Below are positions 25,960-34,972 of a DNA stretch of 64,000 nucleotides, piece by piece. A program made the position numbers and the translations under genes. The DNA is from UBA1127 sp034422455 (GTDB lineage Bacteria > Chloroflexota > Dehalococcoidia > Lucifugimonadales > UBA1127), in assembly GCA_034422455.1 (NCBI GenBank), contig DAOUJQ010000011.1, positions 1 to 64,000 of the forward strand, written 5' to 3'. Below the pieces are notes generated by a model that did no database searches, had not been told where the DNA came from, and was given only the letters and a program-made list of their open reading frames with translations. Numbering within the stretch: position 1 is the stretch's first letter; the number at the start of each line of letters is the position of its first letter.

Positions 25960-26110
25960 GTTGTCATTCCTGCGGAGGCAGGAATCCCGCCCCCGTCTCG
26001 TCATTCCCGCGCAGGCGGGAATCCAGGGGGCTTGTTTGCGGACTCTGTCTATGGAGGCGGGAAAACCCCGTCCGTTCGCCCTGAGCTTGTCGAAGGGTGC
26101 GCCCGTATTG
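25960..26110. repeat. Dispersed repeat cluster between dapF and dapL
   Basis: It contains 'TCATTCCTGCGGAGGCAGGA', a related 'TCATTCCCGCGCAGGCGGGA' palindromic unit, and the 'CGTTCGCCCTGAGCTTGTCG' unit ending at 26097. Confidence 0.65.
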
Positions 26111-26151
26111 CTTCGAAGCAAACCCCTTGACGCCGTTATGTCGATTCACAG

Positions 26152-27069
26152 CTACGCGTCGGGCCATTGGCCCTCGTAGACCAGCTCCACCGGGCCCTCC
26201 ATGAAGACGTCGCCCTCGCCGTCCCACGACAGCGACAGCGTGCCGCCGGGGAGCTGCACGGAGACCTGCTCGTCGGTGTAGCCGTGGAGGCGCGCCGCGA
26301 CGGCCACGGCGCACGCGCCGCTGCCGCACGCGAGCGTCAGGCCCGCGCCGCGCTCCCACACCCGCGCGTTCAGGTGCGCGCGGTCGACGACGTTGACGAT
26401 CTCGAAGTTGACGCGGTTGGGAAAGAGCGGATGGCGCTCAACCAGCGGGCCCACCTCCGTCAGTGGGAAGTCCTCCACCGGCGTGTCCAGGAACGCGACG
26501 GCGTGGGGGTTGCCCATGGAGACGCCCGTGATGGCGAAGGCGTGGCCCGGCACGGCGAGCGGCCAGTCGAACACGATGTCCGTCGGGTTGACGTAGCGCG
26601 TCTCGCTGCCGTTGCCCGTCCGCGCGGTCGCGTGGGCCGAGCCTATGGGCACGAGCCGCTGCGCCGGGTCGACGGGCACCAGCTCCGGCGTGAGGATCGG
26701 CCGGCCCATGTTCACCCGCGCCCGGACGACGCGCCCTTCGCGCTCGATGGGGTGCACCTGCAGCACGCCCGCCCCCGTCTCGGTGGTGAAGCTGCCTTCG
26801 CGAAGGGCGACGATGCCGCGCTCAACGGCGTACTTGGTGAAGCAGCGGATGCCGTTGCCGCACATCTCCCCCTCGGAGCCGTCCGGGTTGAACATGCGCA
26901 TGCGCAGGTCGGCGACGTCCGAGGGCAGCACGAGCAGCAGGCCGTCGGAGCCGACGCCGAAGTGGCGGTCGGACACGGCTTCGGCCAGCGCGCCCCAGTC
27001 GCGGTCCATCCCCCGCGCGTCGACCACGACGAAGTCGTTGCCGGCGCCGTGCATCTTCGCGAAGTCCAT
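26152..27069 (-). CDS. dapF: Diaminopimelate epimerase
   Basis: This 305-aa protein converts LL- to meso-diaminopimelate for lysine and peptidoglycan. Both catalytic Cys regions are intact: MCGNGIRCF (N-half) and ACGSGACAVAVAA (C-half), with the opening MHGAGNDFVVVDA. The start at 27069 follows GGGAGACAGCT; an upstream frame to 27231 encodes repeat-derived sequence and is rejected. It is somewhat longer than the usual 275 aa. It pairs with dapL downstream, giving two consecutive steps of the aminotransferase pathway. Confidence 0.93.
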   Translation of the reverse strand: MDFAKMHGAGNDFVVVDARGMDRDWGALAEAVSDRHFGVGSDGLLLVLPSDVADLRMRMFNPDGSEGEMCGNGIRCFTKYAVERGIVALREGSFTTETGAGVLQVHPIEREGRVVRARVNMGRPILTPELVPVDPAQRLVPIGSAHATARTGNGSETRYVNPTDIVFDWPLAVPGHAFAITGVSMGNPHAVAFLDTPVEDFPLTEVGPLVERHPLFPNRVNFEIVNVVDRAHLNARVWERGAGLTLACGSGACAVAVAARLHGYTDEQVSVQLPGGTLSLSWDGEGDVFMEGPVELVYEGQWPDA

Positions 27070-27139
27070 AGCTGTCTCCCGGTTGTGCGTGTGGGTTGCA
27101 ATCGCCGTAACGGAAGCTGCATTCAGTGTAGCGGGGGCG

Positions 27140-27225
27140 GCAATGACGGACAAGGGCGGCCCTTGTGGCTGCCCGTCCCTCCGTTCGTGCTGAGCCTGTC
27201 CTGAGCTCGTCGAAGGGGGAAATCG
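27140..27225. repeat. Dispersed repeat units between dapF and the RDD gene
   Basis: A 'GGCGGCCCTTGTGGCTGCCC' unit is followed by 'CGTTCGTGCTGAGCCTGTCC' and a fused second half 'TGAGCTCGTCGAAGGGG'. The latter is a composite of two units of the common family. Confidence 0.6.
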
Positions 27226-27294
27226 AAGCATGAACGGAGGGGTTACGCGGCCAAGTGGGCGTGACTACAATGACGCCACTGGAGGTGGACTACA

Positions 27295-27963
27295 ATGCGA
27301 TGCCCAGCCTGCGGACGAGAGAACCCGGAGGGCGCCCGGCTGTGCAGGGACTGCGGGGCCTCGCTTTATGTCATTTGCTCTTCCTGCGGCACGGAGAACC
27401 CGGTGGACCGCACCTTCTGCATCAACTGCCAGGCACAGCTGCGGGAAACCAGCGACGAGGGCATGGGCGTAGGGGGCGCGCCCGCCGCCTATGAGCTCGG
27501 CCGGCCCGCGGGCTTCTGGATCCGCTTCCTGGCCTCCCTCGTAGACGGCATTCCGCTGACGTTGGTCTCCGCGCTTCTGGCCTGGCTGATTTTCGGCGAG
27601 AACCTGTTCGAGACATTTGTCCCTGAGGTGGAGACCGCTGAGGATGGCACGGTCACCTCGACGGGCAGCGGGTTCACCCCAGGGCAGCTGTTGAACATCG
27701 TCCTGAGCGGGATCTACGCGACGGCCCTCGTCTCGATGCTTGGCGGCACGGTCGGCGTGCTGCTCTTCCGCATGCGCATCCTCCGTCCCGATGGGACGAT
27801 GCTGGGGCCGGGGCGCGCGTTCGCTCGCTACGCGGTCCTGACCGTCTCCTTCGCGCTCTTCCTCATCCCCGCCATCGTCAGCGCGTTCATGGTCGGCCTG
27901 CGCAGCGACAGGCGCGGCATCCACGACCTCATCTGCGACACGGTGGTGGTGATCCGGGAGTAG
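27295..27963 (+). CDS. Double zinc-ribbon RDD family membrane protein
   Basis: In this 222-aa protein, residues 1-45 hold two zinc ribbons: CPACGRENPEGARLCRDCG and CSSCGTENPVDRTFCINC. From about residue 70 an RDD domain begins (RPAGFWIRFLASLVDGIPL, with the Arg and two Asp that name the family). It has about three membrane helices and a C-terminal RRGIHDLICDTVVV signature. RDD proteins are small membrane proteins; some act as ion antiporters but most are uncharacterised. The zinc ribbons would face the cytoplasm and could mediate protein contacts. Confidence 0.88.
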   Translation: MRCPACGRENPEGARLCRDCGASLYVICSSCGTENPVDRTFCINCQAQLRETSDEGMGVGGAPAAYELGRPAGFWIRFLASLVDGIPLTLVSALLAWLIFGENLFETFVPEVETAEDGTVTSTGSGFTPGQLLNIVLSGIYATALVSMLGGTVGVLLFRMRILRPDGTMLGPGRAFARYAVLTVSFALFLIPAIVSAFMVGLRSDRRGIHDLICDTVVVIRE

Positions 27964-27969
27964 CAGACT

Positions 27970-28020
27970 TTCCGTTCGCCCTGAGCTTGTCGAAGCCTGC
28001 CCTGAGCAGCGTCGAAGGGG
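27970..28020 (+). repeat. Composite of two dispersed repeat units
   Basis: CGTTCGCCCTGAGCTTGTCG is followed directly by a second partial unit 'CCTGCCCTGAGCAGCGTCG' and AAGGGG. It lies between the convergent RDD and miaA genes, only 2 bases from the miaA stop codon. Confidence 0.7.
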
Positions 28021-28022
28021 GT

Positions 28023-28943
28023 TCATGAACGGTCACCCCACACCCACTCCCCCACTGCCGCCTCCGCCTGCGCCTCCAGGCCATCGCCGGTCACGAGCCA
28101 GTGGATGCGCGCGTCCGACGGCTTGAACCACGTGTACTGCTGCCGCGCCAGCCGGTGGTGCGCCAGCTTGATGCGCCGCACGGCCTCGTCGAGCGGCAGC
28201 TCGCCGGCGAGGTGCTGCGCGAGCTCCGCGTAGCCCATGCTCGACAGCGCGGGCAGCGACGGCGCGTAGCCCGCGTCGATCAGCGCGCGCACCTCGTCCA
28301 GCCAGCCGCCGGCGATCATCGCGTCCACGCGCTCGTCGATGCGGCGGTAAAGCTCCTCGCGCGTTTCCGTAGTCAGCCCCAATACGAGCGACTCGTACGG
28401 CGGCGCAGATTGCCCGCCATGCGCTCCCGGACCGAGGGCCGCCGCCACCTCCAGCGCCCGCACCACGCGGCGCGGGTTGCGCAGGTCGATGCGCGACGCC
28501 GCGTCCGGGTCCGCCTCCAGCAGCTCCTCCGCTGCGGCTTCAACGCCGTCCTGCGCTATGACCGCCTCCAGCCGCTCCCGCAGCGCAGGGTTGGGCGCGA
28601 CCCGCGGCGCCTGCCACCCGCGCAGCAGCCCGTTCACGTACTGCCCCGTGCCCCCTACGACGATAGGCAGCGCCCCCCGTTTGTGGACGCCCGCGATGGC
28701 CTCCGTAGCCAGCGGAAGGTAGCGGGCGAGGCTGAAGCCATCGTCCGGTGTGACAAAACCGTACAGGTGATGTGTCACACGCTCGAAATCGGCCGGCGAA
28801 GGGGCGGCGGTGCCTATCTCCATCCCGCGGTAGACCTGGCGGCTGTCCGCGTTGACGATTTCGCCCCCGAAACGCTGCGCCAAATGCAGTCCGAGGGCGC
28901 TTTTGCCGGCGGAAGTAGGCCCAACTATGAATAACAAATGCAT
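28023..28943 (-). CDS. miaA: tRNA dimethylallyltransferase
   Basis: This 306-aa protein prenylates A37 of tRNAs that read UNN codons. The P-loop is GPTSAGKSALG at the N-terminus, followed by DSRQVYRGMEIGTAAP, VGGTGQYVNGLL and the C-terminal RQYTWFK motif. The start at 28943 is chosen because the next residues are the canonical N-terminus. A TACAAT element sits only 4 bases upstream of the ATG, so the transcript could be leaderless or nearly so. It lies 51 bases after the hypothetical gene at 28995. Confidence 0.94.
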   Translation of the reverse strand: MHLLFIVGPTSAGKSALGLHLAQRFGGEIVNADSRQVYRGMEIGTAAPSPADFERVTHHLYGFVTPDDGFSLARYLPLATEAIAGVHKRGALPIVVGGTGQYVNGLLRGWQAPRVAPNPALRERLEAVIAQDGVEAAAEELLEADPDAASRIDLRNPRRVVRALEVAAALGPGAHGGQSAPPYESLVLGLTTETREELYRRIDERVDAMIAGGWLDEVRALIDAGYAPSLPALSSMGYAELAQHLAGELPLDEAVRRIKLAHHRLARQQYTWFKPSDARIHWLVTGDGLEAQAEAAVGEWVWGDRS

Positions 28944-28994
28944 AACGATTGTAGAACAATCACTTAACGGACTTTGCAAATATAAATTGGATGG

Positions 28995-29381
28995 CTAGGC
29001 GCTATCCGCAGGCGGCTCAGCGGTGGCTTCATCGGCCTCTGAATCGACCGTCTCACCCTCTGAAACAGCCTCCTCAGCCTCATCCTCAGCGCCCACGAGC
29101 TGCCATGTCGCCTTGTCCACCGCCTGGCTGAAGGCGTAGTAGGTCGCGTTGGCGACGGACCGGGCCTCCACGGCGCCGATCTCCACTACCTTCTGCAGCG
29201 CGACGTCCAGATACGACGTGTCGATGTAGCTGCCAGGCGTGTTGGCCGCGAACCGCTCGTACAGTTCCGCTTCCGCGTACGCGGCGTCGGGGTCCGACTC
29301 CAGCAGGTCGTACACGGCCACCATCAGCCCCTCGATGTGGTCGTCTATGCCCATCTCAAACTGGAGCCTGGATATCGGCAT
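28995..29381 (-). CDS. Hypothetical protein with acidic C-terminal tail
   Basis: This 128-aa protein is of no recognised family. Residues 10-85 look like a small helical domain, with a segment ALQKVVEIGAVEARSVANAT followed by YYAFS that is reminiscent of a winged-helix wing. The last 30 residues are almost all Glu, Asp, Ala, Thr and Ser. The start is supported by GGAG 8 bases upstream. It precedes miaA on the same strand. The domain suggestion is weak. Confidence 0.6.
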   Translation of the reverse strand: MPISRLQFEMGIDDHIEGLMVAVYDLLESDPDAAYAEAELYERFAANTPGSYIDTSYLDVALQKVVEIGAVEARSVANATYYAFSQAVDKATWQLVGAEDEAEEAVSEGETVDSEADEATAEPPADSA

Positions 29382-29712
29382 GTGTCGTCTCCGTAGCTAC
29401 GCCCGCCCCCACCGTCGTTCCTGCGCAGACAGAGCCTGCCCCTGCGAAGGCAGGGGAACCCCGCCGTTCGCCCTGAGCTTGTCGAAGGGTCGTCCTGAGT
29501 CTATCCCCTTCGTCATACCGGCGGAAGCCGGATCCAGGGGTGGGGCCGATTGCCCTGAGCTTGTCGAAGGGTCCTGCGCAGGCAGGAACCCAGAGGGGCG
29601 GTGCAGGGTGGGGTGACCACCAACCACTCTCGCCATCCCCAACCCTTCCCTCGCCGTTCGCCCTGAGCCTGTCGAAGGGCCTTGCGAACGGAGGCACGCA
29701 TGACACTGCCCG
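29382..29712. repeat. Repeat-filled gap upstream of the hypothetical gene
   Basis: It holds three copies of the CGTTCGCCCTGAGCTTGTCG-type unit (about 29463-29489, 29547-29571, 29655-29680). Palindromic 'CGTTCCTGCGCAGACAG', 'CCTGCGAAGGCAGGGGAACC' and 'CCTGCGCAGGCAGGAACCCA' units lie between them. No gene is visible. Confidence 0.65.
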
Positions 29713-30480
29713 TTATGTCACACCCTTGACCTCGGCCGTTATCCGCACGATCTCCGAGAACTCCTCCGCCCGCAGACTCGCGCCGCCCACGAGTCCACCA
29801 TGGATGCACTCCTGCTCCACGAACCCGCGCACCGACTCGGCTGTGACGCTTCCGCCGTACAGCAGGGGCGTCGCCGAGGCTGCGAGCTCCCCGTACGTGG
29901 TGTTGAGCACCCGTTGGATGACGCCGCCCATGATATCCGCCGCCAGGTCCGGCGTCGCCGGCACCCCCGTGCCGATGGCCCACACCGGCTCGTACGCGAC
30001 GATCAGCGCGCCGGGTACGTCCACGCCGTCGATGGCCTTCGTCAGCTGCCGCTCGACGACGGCCTCCGCCGCGCCGGCTTCACGCTGCGCAAGGCTCTCG
30101 CCGACGCAGATGATGGGTGTGAGGCCGGCCTTGAGCGCCGCCTCCACCTTCAGGTTCACGCTCTCGTCGGTCTCGCCGTACAGCGCGCGCCGCTCCGAGT
30201 GGCCGACGATGACGTGCGTGCACAGCTCCGCGACCATGCCCGGCGACACCTCGCCGGTGAACGCGCCCTTCTCGTGCTGGCTCAGGTTCTGCGCCCCCAC
30301 GGCGATGCTCGACCCGGCCACGGCGTCGCGCACGAGCGACAGGTACGGGAACGGCGGACACAGCACGCGGTCGACGCCCTCCATGCCGCCGATGCTCTCG
30401 CGCAAGGCAGCCGCCAGCGCCCCGGCCTCCGCCAGTGACGTATTCATCTTCCAGTTGCCGGCCACCACTGCGCGGGCCAT
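29713..30480 (-). CDS. tpiA: Triosephosphate isomerase
   Basis: This 255-aa protein interconverts dihydroxyacetone phosphate and glyceraldehyde 3-phosphate. The N-terminal GNWKMN carries the catalytic Lys. The catalytic His is in VIVGHSERR, the catalytic Glu in VAYEPVWAIGTG, and the phosphate loop is LYGGSV. GGGAGCGGG precedes the ATG. It is the last gene of a minus-strand glycolytic set (pgk, apgM, TolB-like, tpiA), interrupted by the TolB-like gene. Confidence 0.96.
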   Translation of the reverse strand: MARAVVAGNWKMNTSLAEAGALAAALRESIGGMEGVDRVLCPPFPYLSLVRDAVAGSSIAVGAQNLSQHEKGAFTGEVSPGMVAELCTHVIVGHSERRALYGETDESVNLKVEAALKAGLTPIICVGESLAQREAGAAEAVVERQLTKAIDGVDVPGALIVAYEPVWAIGTGVPATPDLAADIMGGVIQRVLNTTYGELAASATPLLYGGSVTAESVRGFVEQECIHGGLVGGASLRAEEFSEIVRITAEVKGVT

Positions 30481-30489
30481 CCCGCTCCC

Positions 30490-30600
30490 TTCCTACCGTC
30501 GTTCCTGCGAAGGCAGGAACCCCGACGTGCGCCACCGTCCCATTTGCCCCCGTTCACCATGAGCCTACCCTATTTCGTCGTTCCTGCGTAGGCAGCAAGG
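30490..30600. repeat. Dispersed repeat units between tpiA and the TolB-like gene
   Basis: TCGTTCCTGCGAAGGCAGGA and a second 'TCGTTCCTGCGTAGGCAG' unit flank a degraded CGTTCACCATGAGCCT fragment. Confidence 0.55.
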
Positions 30601-30628
30601 CCCCATCTATGTGGAATTCTCTCACTCC

Positions 30629-32110
30629 CTACCAGAATTGGTACCAGGGTTCCTCATCGGGGGCATGCTCGGCTTCAAGGTATTCGTCCTTTAGCGGGCG
30701 TTCGACCCGTTCTCTCACGAGTATTCTGGGCTGCTCGCCCTCAGGACCCACGGTTGAGAGCACGACCGTGCCGTCCGGCCTTGCGGATCCCAGGTGAATC
30801 ACTGCAATACGTGACCCATCAGGCGACCAAGAGCCATAGGACCCCTCAATTCGCTTCTGCAAGCCCTCACCGTTGGCGCTCCAAACTTCAGTGCTATTGC
30901 CATCAGATAACAAGATGGCTGTCTCGTCCGGCGACCAATCCACTCTAAACTTGTGAGCGGCACCATACTTGTAACCTCGGTAATCCAGCCGCTTCTCCGC
31001 TACCACGCCTACATCCGACCCTCCTGGATCGATTGTGAAGAGGGTGACACCATGTATTACGTGGCCGCGATGACTCGGATCAACGGGCGGAAATTGCTCA
31101 TCGAAACCTGTGCCGTAAACGCTGTGGAAGGCGGCGAATGCAATCCGGGTCCCGTCCGGCGACCATGCGGGTGGGCTCAATATTGCGTCAGTGGGCCAGC
31201 CGCCAACGGCATAGAGGGCCCGGAGATTGGTGCCGTCGGCATTCACGACGTAGAGGATATCTCGTTGTGCCTGCCACGGGCTCCTGAAGTAATTGGCCTT
31301 TTCTCTGATTCTCCGTGGATGGTTTTCGGCTTGGAATTCTGGAGTCCACGGCGTAGCGTCGGCTGTGGGGACACGGACCACAAAGGCCAACGCATGGCCC
31401 GTTGGCGACCATACCGGGCCCGCCTGATAGTACGCCCACCTGTCATAGCCTCCGAACCCAGCCAACAGCCGGACGTTTGACCCGTCACTGTTGACCACAT
31501 AGATGCCGAAGTCCTCGGTGTCGCAAATGCTGGAACGCGCAAATGCGATGGTGGTGCCATCCGGGGACCACGCAGGAGAAATGTCCCAATACTGACGTCC
31601 CAGGTTGGTATCGAGCAATCGCCTGTGGGATCCATCCATGTCTGCTACCTCGAGTTTAAACACCCGGCCCAGCCAGCAATCCATGGAATCTTCCCTCGCT
31701 CCGCGCCCATGCCGAGTAGTCGCGTAAACCACTTTCGTGCCATCGGGAGAAATGTCTGGAGAAATGTCCACGCGCTTACGGTCACGACTACCGAAATCTG
31801 ACAAGGTCTCAATCCGGGTGCCGTCCGATGGCACGAGGTACATCGTGCTCAACTCGATATAGTCGAATGAGTCGTCTAGGGTATCCCCGTCAAATCCCCA
31901 CACGTTATCCGTGAAGAGAATGGATTGGCCATCTGGCGCCCATTGAGGAGTCCACCGGGGATTGCTGTTCACCAGCATTTCGACATGCACAAAGGAGGGA
32001 CTGCACGATACGGATAAGATGCCGGCTAGTAATAGCAGGCTAATGGTCAGCACAGATATCGGGATTGGGCTACTGTCACTCCTAATTGTCTTTCCCCCGA
32101 CAGCAGGCAT
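30629..32110 (-). CDS. TolB-like beta-propeller lipoprotein (PD40 repeats)
   Basis: This protein has 493 aa from the ATG at 32110. The N-terminus is a signal peptide (SVLTISLLLLAGILSVSC) with lipobox Cys. It contains at least seven PD40-type blades, for example WAPDGQSILF, ISPDGTKVVYA, WSPDGTTIAFA, WSPDGTRIAFA and WSPDGSRIAVI. Such extracytoplasmic propellers bind proteins or peptides; here no Tol-Pal genes are adjacent. The coding sequence is clearly richer in A and T than the neighbouring glycolytic genes and sits between apgM and tpiA. This suggests recent insertion by transfer. Its function is unknown. Confidence 0.8.
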   Translation of the reverse strand: MPAVGGKTIRSDSSPIPISVLTISLLLLAGILSVSCSPSFVHVEMLVNSNPRWTPQWAPDGQSILFTDNVWGFDGDTLDDSFDYIELSTMYLVPSDGTRIETLSDFGSRDRKRVDISPDISPDGTKVVYATTRHGRGAREDSMDCWLGRVFKLEVADMDGSHRRLLDTNLGRQYWDISPAWSPDGTTIAFARSSICDTEDFGIYVVNSDGSNVRLLAGFGGYDRWAYYQAGPVWSPTGHALAFVVRVPTADATPWTPEFQAENHPRRIREKANYFRSPWQAQRDILYVVNADGTNLRALYAVGGWPTDAILSPPAWSPDGTRIAFAAFHSVYGTGFDEQFPPVDPSHRGHVIHGVTLFTIDPGGSDVGVVAEKRLDYRGYKYGAAHKFRVDWSPDETAILLSDGNSTEVWSANGEGLQKRIEGSYGSWSPDGSRIAVIHLGSARPDGTVVLSTVGPEGEQPRILVRERVERPLKDEYLEAEHAPDEEPWYQFW

Positions 32111-32114
32111 CCCC

Positions 32115-33320
32115 CTACGGCCCAAACTTCGTCAGCTTCTCCGCGTGCGCCAGCGCCTGCAGCATGATGTGCTCCGCCGGGAAGCGCCCCAGCGAGCCTG
32201 CGCCGAACGCCCGCTCGCTGAACGCGTCCACGCCCTCGCCGAGCGTCCACTTCGAGTGCAGCAGGAACGGCACCGGGTGCCACGAGTGCGCGGCGAGTAT
32301 CGCCGGCGTCGCGTGATCGCCTGCGACCATGAAGACGTCCGGCTCCATCGCCAGCACCTCCGGGATGAACCGGTCCAGCTCCTCCAGCGTCTCCACCTTG
32401 GCGTCAAAGTCGCCGTCCTCGCCGGCGGCGTCGGTCGGCTTGTAGTGCAGGAAGAAGAAGTCGTGCGCGTCCCAGTGCTCCCGCAGCGTCTCGACCTCGT
32501 CGACGAACGTCGCACCCGTGGGGATGACCTTCATGCCGAGCAGGCTCGCCAACCCGCGGTACATCGGGTACGCCGCGATCGCCGCCGGGTCCAACAGGTA
32601 CCGGTCGACCATTGACGGCAGGTGCGGCAGCAGCGAGAAGCCCCGTAGCGTCAGCATGTTCGCCTTCGGCTGCTCCGCCAGCATGCTGCGCGCCTCCCGG
32701 ACGAAGTGGTTGACTGCGGCCGCCGTCGCCTCGGCCTCGGCCGACAGCGCCTCCGCGTCCAGCGGCGCCACGCCCGCGCGCTGCGGGTCGGTCTCCGTCA
32801 CTTGGTCGCTGAGGCCGTCGCCCGTCAGCTTGAGCACGAAGCGGTAGTCCTTGACCGGGTACACGGACGCCTTCACGCCGGGCACGTCGATGGTGTCCAG
32901 CATTGCGACGATGGGCGCGCTCTCCTCGCTGGCGATGCGCCCCGCGCGCCGGTCGACGATGACGCCGCCCTCGTCGACGGTGCAGAAGTTGCCGCGGGCC
33001 GCAACCTCGCCCGGCGCCACGTCGACGCCGATGCCCAGCGCCTCCAGCACGCCGCGGCCGATGAGGTATTTCACCGGGTCGTAGCCGAACAGCCCCAGGT
33101 GCCCCGGCCCGCTCCCCGGCGCGACGCCCGGCAGCACCGGCGTGGTCAGCCCGCACGCGCTCACCCCCGCCAGCCGGTCCAGGTTCGGCGTATTCGCCGT
33201 CTCAAGCTCCGACTTGCGTGTCTCCGGGTGCGGCAGCCCACCGAGGCCGTCGGCCACCAGCATGACGATCTTGGACGGCGACCTCGTGACAATGTCCGCC
33301 AGCGCGGGAAAGTCGATCAT
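32115..33320 (-). CDS. apgM: 2,3-bisphosphoglycerate-independent phosphoglycerate mutase (archaeal type, ApgM)
   Basis: This 401-aa metalloenzyme of the alkaline-phosphatase superfamily interconverts 3- and 2-phosphoglycerate. The N-terminal metal site is VMLVADGLGGLP. The probable phosphoserine nucleophile is in GSGPGHLGLFGYDP. C-terminal metal ligands are in HYKPTDAAGEDGD and VAGDHATPA. The family resemblance extends to phosphonopyruvate decarboxylase-like proteins, an older label for the same group. It lies between pgk and tpiA, which supports a glycolytic role. Confidence 0.9.
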   Translation of the reverse strand: MIDFPALADIVTRSPSKIVMLVADGLGGLPHPETRKSELETANTPNLDRLAGVSACGLTTPVLPGVAPGSGPGHLGLFGYDPVKYLIGRGVLEALGIGVDVAPGEVAARGNFCTVDEGGVIVDRRAGRIASEESAPIVAMLDTIDVPGVKASVYPVKDYRFVLKLTGDGLSDQVTETDPQRAGVAPLDAEALSAEAEATAAAVNHFVREARSMLAEQPKANMLTLRGFSLLPHLPSMVDRYLLDPAAIAAYPMYRGLASLLGMKVIPTGATFVDEVETLREHWDAHDFFFLHYKPTDAAGEDGDFDAKVETLEELDRFIPEVLAMEPDVFMVAGDHATPAILAAHSWHPVPFLLHSKWTLGEGVDAFSERAFGAGSLGRFPAEHIMLQALAHAEKLTKFGP

Positions 33321-33638
33321 CGCGCTCCTTCCGTTGACCCCCTCGTCGCCCCTGCGCAGGCAGAGCCTGCCCCTGCGTAGGCAGGGGAACCCCGACGGCC
33401 CGCTAGCCCTTACTCCGCTCGCCCTGAGCTTGTCGAAGGGCCGCCCCGATCTTACCCCCCTCGTCGTTCCTGCGGAGGCAGGAACCCCGACGGCCCGCTA
33501 CGCTCCTACTCCGCTCGCCCTGAGCATACCCCACCTCGTCGTTCCTGCGCAGGCAGGAACCCAGATGGGCGGGGTCGTGCGGGGTCGCCCACTCCCGCTC
33601 GTCCTTCGATTTCCCTCAGGACGAACGGACGTGTCTTG
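33321..33638. repeat. Dense repeat array between apgM and pgk
   Basis: At least four families occur here: 'CCCTGCGCAGGCAGAGCCTG', 'CCTGCGTAGGCAGGGGAACC', 'GCTCGCCCTGAGCTTGTCGA' (33418-33440), two 'TCGTTCCTGCGGAGGCAGGA'-type units and 'CGATTTCCCTCAGGACGAAC'. A 'CCCCGACGGCCCGCTA' segment occurs twice (near 33390 and 33485), showing local duplication of the array. No gene is visible. Confidence 0.65.
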
Positions 33639-34829
33639 CTACCCTTCCCTGTCCAGCAGCGCCGCCACACCCGGCAGCTCCTTGCCCTCGAAGAACTCCA
33701 GTGACGCGCCCCCGCCGGTCGAGACGTGGGTCATCGCGCCAGCCAGCCCAAGCTCGGCCACGGCCTCCGCTGTGGACCCTCCGCCGACTATGGTAACAGC
33801 ATCGGCCAGCGATGCCAGCGCATGCCCGACGGCCCGCGTGCCGTGCGAGAACGCCTCCCACTCGAACACGCCCATCGGGCCGTTCCATAACACCGTGCGG
33901 CACGTTATGAGCGCGTTCGCGAAGTCGCCGGTGGCGGCGGGGCCGATGTCCATGATGCGCCAGCCGTCCGGGATGCCGTTCGCCGGCACCTCCCGCGTCG
34001 CGGCGTCGGCGGCGAACGCGTCCGCGACGACCACGTCCCGTGGCAGCACGAGCTTCACGCCCTGCCGCTCGCAGCGTTCGATGGTCTCCCGCGCAAAGTC
34101 GACGCGCTCCTCCTCGAGCAGCGAGTCGCCGACGCCGTGCCCCTGCGCCTTGAAGAACGTCGCCGCCATGCCTCCGCCGATGACCAGCACGTCCACGCTG
34201 TCCAGCAGCGTCTCCAGCACGGCGATCTTGTCGGACACCTTTGCACCACCCATGACGGCGGCCAGCGGGCGCCTGGGGTCCTCAAGCACGCTGCCGAGCA
34301 TGGTGATCTCGCGCTCCATCAGGAAGCCGCTCACCGCGGGCAGGTACGCTGCCACACCCGCCGTCGACGCGTGCGCCCGGTGCGCCGTCCCGAAGGCGTC
34401 GTTGACGTAGACGTCGGCCAGCCGCGCGAGCTGCGCCGCAAAGTCGGGGTCGTTCTTCTCCTCGCCGGGGTGGAAGCGCAGGTTCTCCAGCAGCAGCACG
34501 CCGCCCGGCGCCAGCGCGTCGACGGCCGCCTCCGCCTCCGGTCCGATGCACTCTGTCACGTACGCCACCGGCGCGCCAAGCACGGCCTCCAGCCCCTTTG
34601 CGATGGGCGCCAGCCGCGCGCCTTCGTCGACTGCCCCATTCGGCCGCCCCAGGTGCGAGCACAGCGCCACGCGGGCGTCGCGCTCCCGCAGGTACTCGAT
34701 GGTGGGCAGCGCCGCGCGGATGCGGTTGTCGTCGCTGATGCGGCCGTCCTCCATGGGGACGTTGAAGTCGACGCGCACCAGGACGCGCTTCCCCACCACG
34801 TCGACGTCACGCACGCTCTGCTTTGCCAT
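33639..34829 (-). CDS. pgk: Phosphoglycerate kinase
   Basis: This 396-aa monomeric kinase transfers phosphate from 1,3-bisphosphoglycerate to ADP. Motifs: VLVRVDFNVPMEDG (substrate Arg and Asp), SHLGRPNG, and ENLRFHPGEEKNDP. Near the C-terminus are the nucleotide-site WNGPMGVFEWEAF and GGGSTAEAV. It is full length and intact. With apgM and tpiA it forms a minus-strand lower-glycolysis set, separated by repeat-rich gaps that make a single transcript uncertain. Confidence 0.96.
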   Translation of the reverse strand: MAKQSVRDVDVVGKRVLVRVDFNVPMEDGRISDDNRIRAALPTIEYLRERDARVALCSHLGRPNGAVDEGARLAPIAKGLEAVLGAPVAYVTECIGPEAEAAVDALAPGGVLLLENLRFHPGEEKNDPDFAAQLARLADVYVNDAFGTAHRAHASTAGVAAYLPAVSGFLMEREITMLGSVLEDPRRPLAAVMGGAKVSDKIAVLETLLDSVDVLVIGGGMAATFFKAQGHGVGDSLLEEERVDFARETIERCERQGVKLVLPRDVVVADAFAADAATREVPANGIPDGWRIMDIGPAATGDFANALITCRTVLWNGPMGVFEWEAFSHGTRAVGHALASLADAVTIVGGGSTAEAVAELGLAGAMTHVSTGGGASLEFFEGKELPGVAALLDREG

Positions 34830-34904
34830 GGCTCTCCTAGTGCAACCTCATGCTCTCCTGCGTTCGCTCGCACCCTGCGACCCGCCGGTCATCCACTCGT
34901 TGAC

Positions 34905-34962
34905 CGCCCTGCTCACCCCCGTTCGTCCTGAGGGAAATCGAAGGATGAACGGGGCGCGAGAC
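34905..34962. repeat. Dispersed repeat unit
   Basis: CGTTCGTCCTGAGGGAAATC continues GAAGGATGAACGGGG. This is the 'GGGAAATCGAAGG' subfamily also present near 33605, 39080, 41180 and 49555. Confidence 0.65.
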
Positions 34963-34972
34963 CACCCGCTCC

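Noticed and set aside
27070..27231. N-terminal extension of dapF
   Set aside because: The extension translates a dispersed repeat (STSSGQ) and spacer. A ribosome-binding site and the canonical N-terminus support 27069.
33321..33638. Possible CRISPR array
   Set aside because: Repeat units are of several families, irregularly spaced, and there are no unique spacers of constant length and no cas genes.
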